64,000 bases of DNA from Monilinia fructicola (GCA_008692225.1 VICG01000008.1:1948001-2012000); one strand, 5' to 3'. Counted from the first letter of the stretch, positions 48,788-61,556 are shown. Made by a program: numbers and translations. Notes: generated from the letters alone by a model not told the origin.

Positions 48788-51478
48788 TCATAGGCCCATA
48801 TCTTGTACCCCAATGGACAAACAGTACTGCTGATTCGCCTTTTCCATGGCCCGTCTCAGTAAGGCGTGAGAATCTTCTAAGCGTTTCCTTTCCTCCAGCT
48901 GATTCCGATTCTCTCCTGCAACCTTTTTTAGGGCTTCTTCATTCTGTAAATTATGGTTAGCTGCTAGTTCCCCTCTCCTGGTCATTGGATCAATCTCAAT
49001 TCTCATCCCACGAATCCCGCCAACAGAGAGATGGGGCTAAAGGGAACGAAATTCCGGTCAGGAGTATTAATTAGGAAGTAAATTTCGAAAGAAAATGAAA
49101 CTCACCCCCTCAAATCTCTTCGTCACCAAATCTGGGGCGAAAGTTCTCAACGGACTTTTCCCTCCCAAAAGATGTCTCTCACAAACTTGATGACAAACAT
49201 TATCCATAAACCTACGCATGCCAATATCGTAATAACTTGCCAGTTTATCGTGAGTAGTAAATATCGCCTGTATTCTCGTATGCTGCGCAAACCAACTGTT
49301 TATCTGTGTTGCTACAAGGTCCTTGTCCCGTCTTTTGAGTCTATCAAGTATCGCAAGCATGTGTTTCATTCGATGATCTCGGTGCTCTTTTAATCGCTCT
49401 AAACTCCAGGAATTGAGCGTGATGATGAGCCCGGATTTCTCGTCATGGAGGAGGAGATCTAGTTTCGTGATTTGCATGTCTGGTGACGGCTACCTTGTCT
49501 TCATCGAGTAAGTTTTTAATGTTAATCTGCAGGGATTTCTCTGTACAAATGGCGGCGAGTAGAATTTCTACCGCTTTGCCAATTGAATGTACAAGGGATT
49601 GAATGAGTCTTTGTGTTTGCAGTCTCCATTTCGGGGTTAGTTCAGTCCAAAGACTGCGCAACACAGCCGTGTTAACCTCGTCCGCCATTTCCCTGCCACG
49701 GTTTTCATTTATACACCTTCCGATCTCGGCCAAGTACTTGTTTTTAAGTATCGACTTTTCCCATGTCTCTTCGTCTTCTGATTCAAGACCAAATGCGGGA
49801 CGATTGCAATTGAAACGTTCCTCATAATCCAATTGCATACGATCTCTGAAATCATCAAGAGCATCGCGGACGATTTTCCGGATCTTAAGTTCTGCGTTGG
49901 TGACGGGCAATCGATCATTATGTCCATCAATAGCGTCCGCTGCGTGAAGAGAGTATTTCGTAGCTATGTTGATGAGACAATTCATTTGACTCTCGGGTGT
50001 TATTCGCGGCGATCCCAGACCTTCAATCTTCTTTTTGCTATTGTCCAGACGCGTCTTGATCTCGGGAATTAGTTCTGGAATACTGCGCGTTACGTGTTCA
50101 TTATGCATTTTTGTTAAAGCAGCTTTCAGATTCTTGATGCCAAGTTGCCCCGGTCGATCCAAACTTGTCCATATTCTCTGTTGGAATAGCTTTTCCTCCT
50201 TCTTGTCGCGAAAATTGTCGTCAGTTTTGACTTTTCTTTCCGCCGGAGAAAGATTACGCAACGCAAACCACCCGTACGAGAGACACCTATCAAAAGTCAC
50301 GTCACTCTCATCGTTCTTGATGGCTTTCTGAACCTATTATGGCCGTTCTCATTAGTATGTGGATATGTGGTACTAATAGCGACTGAAATTTGCGTACCCA
50401 ATCATCCCCGCCTTCTTCTATCTTGTCACACTTTGTGATGACACCAATAACTCGATTCTTCCAATTTTGGATCGTTGCGATGATTTCGAAAATATCTTGA
50501 GTCTCCACATTTGCAGGGTGTGCGACAGCTCTATAGTTATTAAAAATAAAGATGCAACATCTTACATGGGCTAACTTACAGAACAATACTACGAGGATTG
50601 GATATGTAGTGGTCCACCAATGCTTTCGCCATCTTGTGAGCGGCATGCGTCGCTGATGAGTGTTAGGGAAATAATCTCTTCTCAAATGGATTTTGACTAC
50701 TAACATGAAACCAAACCTGGTATATCAATGATTGTAATATTGATTTCTCGTGGACCCTTCAGGATGATTCTCAGAGTTGCATCACTGAGCATGTTTTTCT
50801 TGCTCTGAGAAACATTCGCTTTACGAGGTTGTTGCCCCTCCTCGAGGGAATCTCCCATGATAGCAGTTCTCGCCTAAGATGCTTTCATATCAGTATTGGC
50901 TCACATTCTATTTTTATGAAGTTCAGAAACCCCAAAGACAAAACGTTTACCTGTGTTATTATATGACTGAACTCGACAGCCTCTGCATTCTTTCCTTGCC
51001 AAGAGGTATTGAACTCATCAATGCGCGCAGACTGTCTATCCACCCATTTCTTTTGTGCGGCAGTTTGACTGAGCACATCAAAAGTACGAACAGGCTTCGA
51101 GATACTAAACTCGAGTGATTCTACTGGGGCTCGCTGTAGGGAAACCTCGGTCGGAAAACGGGTGCAGAGGCCATCATCGACTGGGAAAGGGAGTCTTGTA
51201 ATAGCTTGAAGAACAGAGCTCTTCCCCGAACTTTGGTCGCCAACTACCACAAGCTATAGCATATCAGTCAAATCAAACATCGAGAAGCGCTTCATCATAA
51301 GGCGATGCCGAAATATCAAGCGTACCTGAGGAAGATTGACGAGCTCGTTAATACCCAAGCCCTTCAACTCATCGATGAACCCGAGTTTGATCATCGTATC
51401 TTCGTTTCCCAGGTGCTCAGGGACCGGCCTCGCGGGCGAATATCCATGCTCTTCATCGCCATCATGACTAGTAGCCAT
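48788..51478 (-). CDS. dynamin-family GTPase (Mx-like), about 737 aa; one +1 shift
   Basis: Dynamin-family GTPases assemble on membranes or filaments; the exact role here is unknown. Start MATSHDGDEEHGYSPARPVP at 51478 (an upstream non-ATG extension was rejected). Six introns: 51325-51254, 50950-50874, 50704-50653, 50579-50531, 50397-50334 and 49105-48944. GTPase motifs: G1 GDQSSGKSSVL, G2 Thr in RFPTEV, G3 DIPG, G4 VITKCDK. Middle and stalk domain follow, then an effector-type C-terminus (RFMDNVCHQVCERHLLGG, ENRNQLEERKRLEDSHALLR). The frame shifts by one extra base around 49470-49485, between LLDEDK and ITKLDLLLHDEK; the gap is too small for an intron. Lacking a PH or Pro-rich domain, it is closer to Mx-type fungal dynamins than to Vps1 or Dnm1. 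This is inference. Confidence 0.92.
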
Positions 51479-51672
51479 TCTGCAGTCGGGCGTAGAGTTT
51501 ATCGTCTCTAGATTCGGGGACCTCCTCTTCACAACCTATGTATTCACGAGTGTCAAATTGTCAATCAATCACATCAAATCTACTCTGCAGATATATAGAT
51601 GATGATATACGTAGCAAACTTCCAATCTCCTGCACAATCAAATCATTCCATTGAGCTCCCACAAAGATCCAT

Positions 51673-51735
51673 TCATCCATCCAAGAATCCATCCAAGAAT
51701 CCATCCAAGAATCCATCCAAGAATCCAAGAATCCA
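51673..51735. repeat. 12-bp tandem repeat (ATCCATCCAAGA)
   Basis: About five units of a 12-bp sequence with slight edge decay, in the dynamin upstream region. Confidence 0.85.
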
Positions 51736-51908
51736 CACCCCTCCACCAACCTCCCCAGCATCACCATCAAAGCCCCCCTCCCTTCCTTACAAGAACCCAC
51801 TACCGAACCTCCCAGTCCTAGCTCCTAGCTTCTAACCCCCCACTTCCCCTCCGCCCCCCTTACACACCACACCAACAAGCAAAAAGAACATATCCATCAC
51901 AATAATAT

Positions 51909-51956
51909 CCCTTCATCCATCCCTTCATCCATCCCTTCATCCATCCCTTCATCCCC
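51909..51956. repeat. 12-bp tandem repeat (CCCTTCATCCAT)
   Basis: About four units; related CATC-type units continue to about 52020. Confidence 0.8.
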
Positions 51957-52404
51957 TTATCTACCCATCCACTCACCAGATATCCCACCCCATCCCTTCA
52001 TCCATTCATCCATCCATCCAGAGAACAATACAAATAAACATCCCAATAAACATCCCAATCCCCCCCTCCCCCTCCCCTCCCCCCCAATCCCAGTAAACAT
52101 CCCAACCCCAACCCAAAAAAACCACCACCAACCACCCTACCAAATCCACAATCCCTCCCATAAAACTATATACACCTCCAGAATCTCAAGAAAGGAAGAA
52201 AAACAAAGGGAAAAGGAAGAATAACGATAATAGTACCTAGGTAAATATATAGCCACATTGAATGGACGAATGGATGAAAGAATGAATGAAAGAATGGACG
52301 AATATACAATAATTTATACGTTGAAACAAAAAAGACGGACGTTCTCTTTCCTTTCCCCATTATTATCATCATTATCATCCATCCATCATTTATTCAATCC
52401 ATCC

Positions 52405-52461
52405 ATCCAATCCAATCCAATCCAATCCAATCCAATCCAATCCAATCCAATCCAATCCAAC
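52405..52461. repeat. TCCAA pentanucleotide microsatellite
   Basis: About eleven near-perfect five-base units. Confidence 0.9.
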
Positions 52462-52634
52462 AAAAAAAACTATCTTAGTTTTTTCGAGCCAAGGGGCTGG
52501 GACATACCTACCTACCTACCTATCTTATCTACTCTACTCTACTGTAGAATTGATGATGCTTTCATCCTGTTTTATATCTGCCAAGGCCTATATGAATTCA
52601 TTGTTCACATTCACGCATCGACTCATCTATCTAA

Positions 52635-52704
52635 TCAATCAATCAATCAATCACTTTTGGCTTTGGCTTTGGCTTTGACTTTGACTTTGACTTTGACTTT
52701 GATT
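52635..52704. repeat. AATC and CTTTGG/CTTTGA microsatellites
   Basis: A short four-base AATC run followed by six-base CTTTGG then CTTTGA units. Confidence 0.8.
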
Positions 52705-53667
52705 TTATTCACCATGTACTACTATACAGTACAATTTCTCAAATATCTCCCCCGTTCCCTGCTTTTCGGTTTGGTCAAGGTGGTAAACTTTCAACAACCA
52801 TCAAAAGTTCGCCTGCCATCCCATTCGTCAAGCACCGACTACCATTGCCATGCATATGATTTGTACAAATTCCTCCGTCTTGCTCCCTCTTACCCTCCAT
52901 TCAATCCTTTCCAATCCCCTCATTGTCTCTTCTCTTCTCTTCCTTCTACCACCACCACCACCACCTATTCATTCATCCACAATCATAAAAGCCGTTAATT
53001 CTTTCATCCTATTTCTTGTGCAAGAAAAGCCAAGCCAAGGCAAACCCAATCCCATCTATATGAATCTCTTGTCATATTGACAGAACAAAAAACATCTATG
53101 GTCATTTTCATTTTCGCCCTTCCCAATCAAAAGTCAAATGCAAACCTTCCCATCCCCCTCCAAAATGAATCCGACCCCACCCCGATAGCATCCGCCATTA
53201 TTCCCATATCAAATAGTAAGAAAAAAATGACGAGATGAAATTTTTGCCAGTTGCCAGGCATATCCTTCTGCAATGAACAGAAGTTGATGTATCGTACTCG
53301 ACAAAAGAAATTCGTTGATTAATGCTTTTTGTTAATCGCAAGAAATTGGGAATGTTCATGATCCCGAATAATTCAAAGCGCTAACGCCAGGTGATATTGT
53401 TTTGTATAATCCAACGGACGACGAAGAGAAAAAAAAAAAACAGAAAAAATGAAAAGAAAAAGGAAAAGGAAAAGCCCATCCAGTGTGCGTAGTGCGAAAA
53501 ATGATTATCCGCCTTTGCCTGCCATATAAAGATCCCATCAAAACACCTTCGCTTTAGTTTTTATGACATGACTGACGGTAACGCTCAATTTACAGAACTG
53601 TAAGCAACGTGTGGAAAAGAAATTGGTGACTGAGGCACCACCCATGTTGTGATGTAAGTGATTGATT

Positions 53668-56474
53668 CTAATCGAATAAGTGATGAGTTCCGTCACCTAT
53701 ATGAACATTATCGGGATCTTGATCGGCTGCATTTGGTTTGACTGTTGCCCGACCCTCTACTCCTATACTCCTGGCTTTTGAGCTCAGTGGTAGTGTATAC
53801 TTCAGTGTTCCTCGGACGATGAGGTCAAACTCATGCTGAAGAACTCGTCCCCAGCGTTCTGATCCACGTGGCTCCGTCTGGTTGCCCGGTTTGAGAATTC
53901 GCATTTCACCTAGTGATACAGATGAGACATGTTGAAACGGTGACCCTTCAAAAATTAGAGGACTCTCAAAATCGTAAATGTGTCCAATTTCCAAGTTGGG
54001 ATTTGTGTTTGGATCATCGCCCACCGGTGGATCATCAATTGGATCATCACGTTTTTGTTTGGATCCACGTCTCCAAGAGATTCTCCCTGTAGGCTGTGTC
54101 CACCATTCTGAATCCGTACCAGCATATTTAGATTTCGCAAAGATGACCATATCCATCGAGTCGATGGTGACGGCAACCAGATTCGGATTTCTTGCCATGA
54201 CCTGCAAATCCACAATGACATCTTGCTCGCTGGCCAATATGTTTTTCAAGGCCAACACCTTCACATTCGACAGCGGCTGAGTCGTCGCAAACATGAATAC
54301 GACAGCACCTGACACAACCATCAAGATCAATAGAGAAAGGAACATGCATCCGGCAAATCGAGCGCAAAATGAGCGATTCTGCCTTTGGTGTTCTATGTGT
54401 CTTGATGATGGAGCACCTCCACGGCGGATGCGACTCGATCGAGCTGAACGAACGGTGGATGGAATGAGAGGTGTTCTCTCATCGTCCGCTGCATCATCAA
54501 GATCATATGCCGAACTGATTGGAGAGGACCTTTTGCTGTTTCCATTTCCGGCCAAAGACATTCTCGCCGAGTTTACCACTCGCGGACTTGTAGGTCTCGA
54601 ACCTTGCCGGCTAGGATTGGCCGAAAACTTTGACTTGGCAGCATTAGGAAAGGGTGATTCATTGTCAAAGAGAGATGCGTGACCACTGCCACCAGCCCTG
54701 CCCCAACGACTATAGTGATGATGTGCCGTCCCTCTGCCCAAATTACTTCGTGCGGTACCCTTGCCATCATCTTCCGTCGACATTTCTGGACCTGCGCTGT
54801 TATAAGAGTTTGCGAATTTCATACTCTTCTTCATGGCCACGCTATGACCACCGCTGTCCATCATGGATCGCAATCCATTTCTTGCATCGATTTGACTGGC
54901 CATCGAGGTAGCGCTCGGTGTGCGGGAATGAAATCGACGAGGTCTCTCCTGTTCTGGTGGATTCGATTCGTAGACAAATGTTTCTTCGGAGTCGGAGGAA
55001 TTCGCTTCGTCGACTGCGCTCGCGACTTTGGCCTCAAAGATATCTGCTTTGGATGAAGCTGGACGTTGTCTAGTTAGCAAAACAGCAGCACTATATAAAT
55101 TTAAACTGGGTCTACGCGATGATATCTCTAACACCGCCCGCTCGGGACTCATTGAGTCTATGCTTCCTTTACGTGGCGAGGGCCTTGTCCGCACGCTTTG
55201 TCTGGAGACCGAGCGGAATATGCACTTGAGATTGATCTTATGGAGTGATGATGGTGTAATCTAGATCTTGAAATTGATTGCTCACCCGTTCCGGAAGTCA
55301 CTGATGGGGCCTTTCGGGTCTTCTTCTTCTCCTTTCTCGGCCGTATAGTCTCCGTACTTTGTTTGGCCCGTAAACTTCCACTGGCCCCCAAGCCTCCCGC
55401 CCCTGTAGCAAGAGTAACTTGTGGTATAGAGCTCACAGTCTCCGTCTCCACCGTCATGTTCTTCGCAGAACCTTCCCCAGATGGTTTACTCTCCCCTGCT
55501 GCTGGTCCACTAAAGGATTTAAGTGCTCCGGGTCGACTCGTCGTGGGAGTAGTGTTCTTCATCTTGCCGTCTCCCTTCCCACCGCTCTCACTCCCACTCT
55601 CATTCGTTACAATCGCCGGCCGCGACTTTCTTGCCTCAATCGACGCGCCATCCATGCGGTCATGCTCCGTCGGTAAAGCTGGAGTTCCATTCGAGGCTCG
55701 GTCGACGGCGCCATCGAGTTCGAAGGATGGGGTATTGGGTTGACTGATCTCCTGAACGGTTTCCAACGTAGAACTTCCACCACTGACACCCCTCGCAGGT
55801 GTTCTCATCCCTGGCGTTAACAGATTCTCTTCTGGCTCGTTATCTGCAGCAGGTTTTCCTTCCACTCTTGGCTCTGCGGTGGGAGAGATTCTCTGCACAT
55901 TGATCGCGGGTAGATCTTGATCCGTCCTTCGAGGTGATTTCAAGCTATTTTGTCTTGGGGGAGGTGATCGTATTCGCGGGGACACAGGCCAACGTGGACC
56001 GTCTCTTATTTCACTCGTTACTAGCGGCTTCTGAGGGATTGGTGCTCTAATCGAAGGTTCGGATGCAACGTGATTCAAGGTGGGAGTCTTTTGAGCTGAT
56101 AGTACTCGTTGGAGAGCAGCTGCGGATGGGGGATGATGGTTACTTGCTGATCGTGACGGACTGATATCTTGGCTGTTATTCCTTGATCTCGACGGAGTAC
56201 CTGATCGAGCGGCAGAAGTGGTTCTTATTAATGGAGGACGGACGGGAGACGATTCTCGTGATCCTATTGGACTATTTGTTGCAGAAGCTGCTCGATGTGT
56301 TTGTAATCTCTTGACAGTAGGTTTAGTGGATGGTTCGTAATTTCGCCTCGATGCTTTTGATGGTTTTGAATCAGAGGTTGGTGATGGAATGTTGGAATCT
56401 AATGGTGATGGTGATGGTGAAGGAGTCTCTCTCATTTCTGTTGATCGCTGTGTATATGGTGTTTTGTCGTCCAT
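53668..56474 (-). CDS. VAC7: Vac7, vacuolar PI(3,5)P2 regulator; one frameshift
   Basis: Vac7 sits in the vacuole membrane and activates the Fab1 lipid kinase. The ATG at 56474 opens MDDKTPYTQRSTEM and a long Ser/Pro/Arg-rich disordered half (for example RESSPVRPPLIRTTSAARSG). At about 55175-55195 the frame changes, from SAYSARSPDKA to VRTRPSPRKGSIDSMSPERA; the change equals one missing base (or two extra), opposite in sense to most shifts in this window. The second part has ISSRRPSLNLYSAAVLLTRQ, DDERTPLIPSTVRSARSSR, a single membrane helix (MFLSLLILMVVSGAVVFMFA), and a conserved luminal domain (VKVLALKNILASEQDVIVDL; VMARNPNLVAVTIDSMDMVI), ending GDGTHHLFD. About 930-940 residues if joined. 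The order and the single TM near the last third match Vac7. Confidence 0.9.
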
Positions 56475-56696
56475 TGTGACTTACTTCTTGATTTCTCTGA
56501 ACCCGTACAACGTAACGAAAAGTTAAAGTGGTAGCTTTGGGTAGGTACGACGAGTGAGAAAGTAGTGCGTTATTTTAGAGAGGTACTAGTTTAGGTACTG
56601 AGGTAGCGAACGGGATGTACCCGAAGCAGACCAAAGCCTTTGCCAGGAAAAGTTTAACCGGGTAATGCAAAGCAGAAAGAGAAGGAGAGTGGGAAT

Positions 56697-56800
56697 GGGA
56701 ATGGAGGTGGGAATGAATGGGAATGGAGGTGGGAATGAGGATGAGGATGAGGATGAAGATGAGAATGAGGATGAGGATGAGAATGAGGGAGATTGAGATT
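56697..56800. repeat. GGGAATGGAGGT and GATGAG repeats
   Basis: Purine-rich runs about 225-325 bp upstream of the VAC7 ATG. Confidence 0.8.
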
Positions 56801-56944
56801 GAGAATGAGAATAATGAGGAAGCAAGAGGGGAAGCAGAGAGAAAAGTCGATTTTGATGAAAGGAAGGAAGGGAGGGAATTTAAATTGATATTATTCGGAG
56901 AATTTTGGTGAATTGATATTGTGTGTGTTTGTTGATTGATTTGT

Positions 56945-57008
56945 TTTGTTGATTGTGCTGTATTGTATTGTATTGTGTTGTGTTGTGCTGTGTTGTGTTG
57001 TGTTGTGT
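56945..57008. repeat. TTGTG/TTGTA pentanucleotide repeat
   Basis: About twelve five-base units with mild variation, upstream of VAC7. Confidence 0.8.
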
Positions 57009-57169
57009 CGTATGTTTGTTATATTTTGAAAGAACAAAAAAGAGATCAACTCATCATCATCATCATCATCAATCATTAAGAGAGGTTATGCTTCGTTTTC
57101 TTTCTGAATTGTTGACAATTAAGAAGATTTCCACTCTCTTCAATTTCTTTTCCCTTCTCCCTTGAAGTT

Positions 57170-57252
57170 TTGGTGGTAGTGGTGGTAGTGGTGGTAGTGG
57201 TGGTGGTGGTGGTAGTAGTAATGGTGGTGGTGATGGTGGTGGTGATGATGAA
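57170..57252. repeat. GGTGGTAGT trinucleotide-type repeat
   Basis: Repeated GGTGGTAGT then GGTGGTGAT units. Confidence 0.85.
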
Positions 57253-57399
57253 GAGGGGTTGTGATGATAATGGTGATGTGTGTTGTGTTGGTATCTACTC
57301 GAGTAATGTCTGGTTTGTATGTATCATAAATATATGAATATGGCATGTATGGTATATATGCATATATATATGAATGATATGGTTGGTATATTGGCTGTC

Positions 57400-57850
57400 T
57401 TGTTTTAATGTTTTTCAGATCATTTATTAATTAGGAATAAACGAATTACATATATAAACAAAGTATATAGGGAGGTATAAAATTAATTGTTTTATATATA
57501 TAGTAACTTACGATATAATCAAGCACCTAGGAACTTATTAAATAGATATATCTATCTTATCGAAGAATTAATAAGTATATTTATCTAAATATAATATTAT
57601 TTGTTTATTAGATTTATTATTTAAATAAGAATAAGATATAATAATTAGATATTATCTTTTAATTATTTAAATATAAGAATAATTAATTATACTAAAAGAG
57701 TAAATCAAAAGAGATTATAATATTCTTTCTTTATTTTCTTTACCGCATTTAAAGATATTTAATCCTTTTTTAAAATGAATATTATCTTTATTGTTTAATA
57801 ATAAGACTATGAAACTACCTAAGTATAAATCTAATAAATACCTCAAATCG
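57400..57850. other. AT-rich block
   Basis: Nearly all A/T with TAT/ATA runs and no frame. It could be a mutated transposon remnant; no terminal repeats seen. Confidence 0.5.
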
Positions 57851-58338
57851 TATCATCCTCTCTCCTTCTCATCTGATTACCTACCAAGTACCTACTTCCA
57901 AGGTTAGTACAAATACTTTCATTGTCTCTTCAAACTCTATCGAACTGAATTTTCCAAGAATGATTCAAAGTACGAAACAATACAATGGATATACAGAAAT
58001 GATGAAATGTGGATTCCATTTAACCGTTTAAAGAGAGAGAGACACATCCAAAGATCGAAGAAGAGAAACCAAAGGTTGATGATACTAATATAAATACTAA
58101 AACCAATACTAAAACCTCACTAACAAACTTCAATCGTATCACTAAGCCCTAAGAAGAAGAAGAAGACAGGAAAATACCCAGCAATCGGGGTTTAAGATTT
58201 ATATTCCGGGAATCTAGACTTTGGATTTCATGGTTAGAAGATGTACGCCGTATGAAAATATATCCATCTCTCTCTATGGATGTACAGAGTATAAGATCTT
58301 GTATGGAAATGTATTAGATAATCAATCAGTAGATGTAA

Positions 58339-58374
58339 TTTGAATGAATGAATGAATGAATGAATGAATGAATG
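58339..58374. repeat. GAAT tetranucleotide repeat
   Basis: About eight units. Confidence 0.85.
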
Positions 58375-58410
58375 CTTTTAGGCGTTAACCCGCATTATGG
58401 TAATGATATA

Positions 58411-58665
58411 CACACACACATATATATATGCATACACACATACATATATATAACATTTCTACATTTACACATACCTCGTATCCATGGATACATATACATA
58501 TACATATACAGATATATATACATACATATAAAGATATATATACATACATATAAAGAGATATATATACATATACATATATATACAGAATATATGCATTCAT
58601 GAATATACATACCCAAGTACATATACCTATACATATACTTAATACACATACATACATATCCATTA
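58411..58665. repeat. CA/TATA/CATA compound microsatellite
   Basis: About 250 bp of ACAC, ATAT and ATACAT units in varied order. Confidence 0.85.
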
Positions 58666-58977
58666 CATATATCTTTCTCTCTTTCCAAGGTTCTCTCTCT
58701 CTCTTTCTCATTGTTCTTATTATCTCTCTGCTCTCCACACCCACCCACTAATGCTCCTCTCTCCTCTCTCCTCTGAGTCCTCTCGCCTCTATCCTCTCTC
58801 CCTTTTCCTTTGCCCTCTCTTTCCCCTTCCTTCCTTCCTCTTTGCCTTTTGATTTTATATTCTCCCATCAATTCAACAAATATCTCATAATACCGCCCAT
58901 CTTGTTATACTCTGTATATCACTAGGGCCATTCATATAATAAAACATGACCTAATTCTAACTTTTCTCATTTTCACA

Positions 58978-59166
58978 ATGCACAATACACAATATACACA
59001 ACATACACAATACACAATACACAATACACAATACACAATACACAATACACAATACACAATATACACAATATACACAATATACACAATATACACAATACAC
59101 AATACACAATACACAATACACAATACACAATACACAATACACAATACACAATACACAATACACACA
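58978..59166. repeat. 7-bp minisatellite (ACACAAT)
   Basis: About 25 units, most 7 bp, with a central block of 9-bp variants (TATACACAA) flanked on both sides by 7-bp units. Both strands are open in several frames for this reason. Confidence 0.9.
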
Positions 59167-61556
59167 ACAATACACACCTACCTACCGACATATCTATCTA
59201 CTGATCCATCTTCCATCTACTCTGTACAGTATTGAAATCATGATTACGGATGATTCGGACAATCGATACAGTAGATGGCGTTGAAAACCAAACCAAACTA
59301 AATCTCGCCTTGTTAAACCTCCACTTGGTCTTTTCTCTTTTCTCTCCATTATTACTGCACCATCAAAGATGTGTTCTAGAATGAACTTTCTTTCATTCCT
59401 TCCTTCACCGATTAGAATCCCTACATAAAAATCAAGAGAATATGCAGACAAACCATCCATATCACGAGCTTTACGGGGGTACAAATCCACATCATCCATG
59501 ACTTATGAACATTCATCCCACCCTTCATCGAATAATTCCCATACCGTCTCTTCATAAAAAATTCAATATCCCGATGGTACCTGACCCGGATCAATATTCA
59601 ACCCCTCCCGTCTAGCCCGTCCCTTCAACGCGCAACATCCATCCATCCGTCGGGAATCGGGATGAAGAACGGTAAATGTGAGGCAAGAACTCGAAATCAT
59701 CTTCACATCCCGCAAGGTGATTTATTTATGCATCCTTGGATAACCACCCAGCTTAGCTTGCTCATAATAATACTGTACTGTACTGTACTGTCCTCCGTAC
59801 TGTATTCTCTGACTACAAGGCTGCATGAAAGGATTCCCGAACTTTCCTATTCTGATTGAAGATCCTTGCTCTTCCATATCATCCATCATGGGTGACGAAA
59901 TCATGATGATACAGTAGTAATGAGTAATGATGATTGATGAAGATGATGATGATGATGATGGAAGCGGCTTACATCTATCAGTCTAATGCCCGGAGAGACC
60001 TCCTGAAGCCCTGGGCCAAGAAAATCCCTCAGCTTATCATTGGGCATCGTAGAATATCCACGACATGGAATTGAGATGAGGAGTTATCAAATCCCATTCC
60101 ATCTTGGGAATTGACAGAGTTGGAAGTTGGATGAAATTGACGTTACACTGATATCATGTTACCCAATCGATCGACCAAATGATTCAATCAAACAAGGACC
60201 TCGAGACTTCCAGTTACTTTACACCATACACCATACAGTATATACAGTATACAGGATGAGGATCAGAAACTGACAAGTAGGTAAAACCATGAAAGCGGAC
60301 GCTGGAACGCCAGGGCTAGGAGGAGAAAGAGGCTTAACATTCTCCCAGGACTAGTATTCTCCTTGCAATTCCATCGGGGAAAGAAAGGGTCAACTGATAT
60401 CAAACAAAACGAACGAAAGGATGAAGCCTGGCTTTCCAAACGATTCCTTCCATCTCATTGGATGATATAAGAGAGGTACGGAGAGTAAGCTTTTCTGCAT
60501 GCATTCTTTGACAAACTGGTAAACGAAGAGTCTAGAAGCTGGGGAGGGATCAACGGAAAACAGGTTCTAAAACGAAGCGGCGAATCAGTCTCGTGCTGCG
60601 AACTTGGTACATGATGCTACTGTACCTAGATCCTATGTACGCATGTACGTATGTAGTATGTAGTATGTACCAAACAGTACATACTGCTTGGTACTTTTGC
60701 ATCCTGTCAGAAGTTGAAACCCGTTTTTCTTCTTTCGGGCCATTCTTTAATTCTTCATATCTCTTTCTCTCTCGAGTCTCGAGTCTCTACCCATCTATCG
60801 ATCTATCCTAACTACTTCTTGCTACAGCTGTCTGTCATTCAGTATGTCTATGTCATTCGCTCTGTCACTCCAGTTCACTTGGGATTTCCATCTCTCCCCT
60901 GGGTTATACATACATACATCCTAACTATATTCATCCTCATTGGAGATCGATCTTCGACCACCTGCACCCACCACACCAAAAACGAAAGCCTCCCAACCTC
61001 AATCCCAATCCCAATCCCAAGAACCAACAACACCCACCCACCTCTTCAAATCAGGAACCCAATCATCCCCCATCCCAACCCATCATATCAACCAATCAAC
61101 ACACCATCCATTATTTCCCTCCTCATTCATCACCACCATCCAATCTTCACCCATATGCATCATCCATCCATCCATCTCTCCATCCATTCATCCCAAAGCA
61201 GAAACCAACCCAAATCAAACCAAACAAAATAAACTAAATTGCAACACACCACCACCACCACCATATCGCATTGCATCGCCTCGCCTCGCCTCGCATCGCA
61301 TCCCGCAAAAGCAATCATCGAACACTTGTACACGATTCTATGGCGGTCACAATATCGGTGCAGCCTGCTTACGATATCTATATCCGACTGTCTACTGTAG
61401 TTTATAATATATAAGGTTATATATTTGCTTACTTGAGTACCGTGAATATTGTGTATATACCCAGGTATATATAGTTTAGGTAGATGGGATAAATAGATAG
61501 ATACATAATCAAATTATTAACCTTACTAGACTTGTATATGGATATATATGTATGTA

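Larger units (their letters stand above)
51479..53667. other. low-complexity intergenic region
   Basis: Upstream of the dynamin gene and downstream of VAC7, both minus. Dominated by pyrimidine-rich simple repeats (listed separately) and C-runs (52060-52100). The long plus-strand frame at 52258-52998 is made of these repeats and is rejected. Confidence 0.6.
56475..61556. other. 5-kb gene-free region rich in microsatellites
   Basis: Upstream of VAC7 to the inverted-repeat element. Long frames seen here (58.4-59.2 and 60.7-61.4 kb) are made of simple repeats. Non-repeat parts (59.2-60.7 kb) hold no supported gene or RNA. Confidence 0.55.

Noticed and set aside
52258..52998. 246-codon plus-strand frame
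   Set aside because: Built from TCCAA, AATC and CTTTGG microsatellites; no real protein features.
58395..58871. 158-codon minus-strand frame
   Set aside because: Encoded by the CATA/TATA microsatellite.
58978..59166. Regular array resembling a CRISPR
   Set aside because: Units are 7-9 bp with no unique spacers, and the genome is eukaryotic; it is a minisatellite.
60714..61407. Overlapping plus-strand frames of 155-172 codons
   Set aside because: Low-complexity C/A-rich DNA; no motifs or splice structure.
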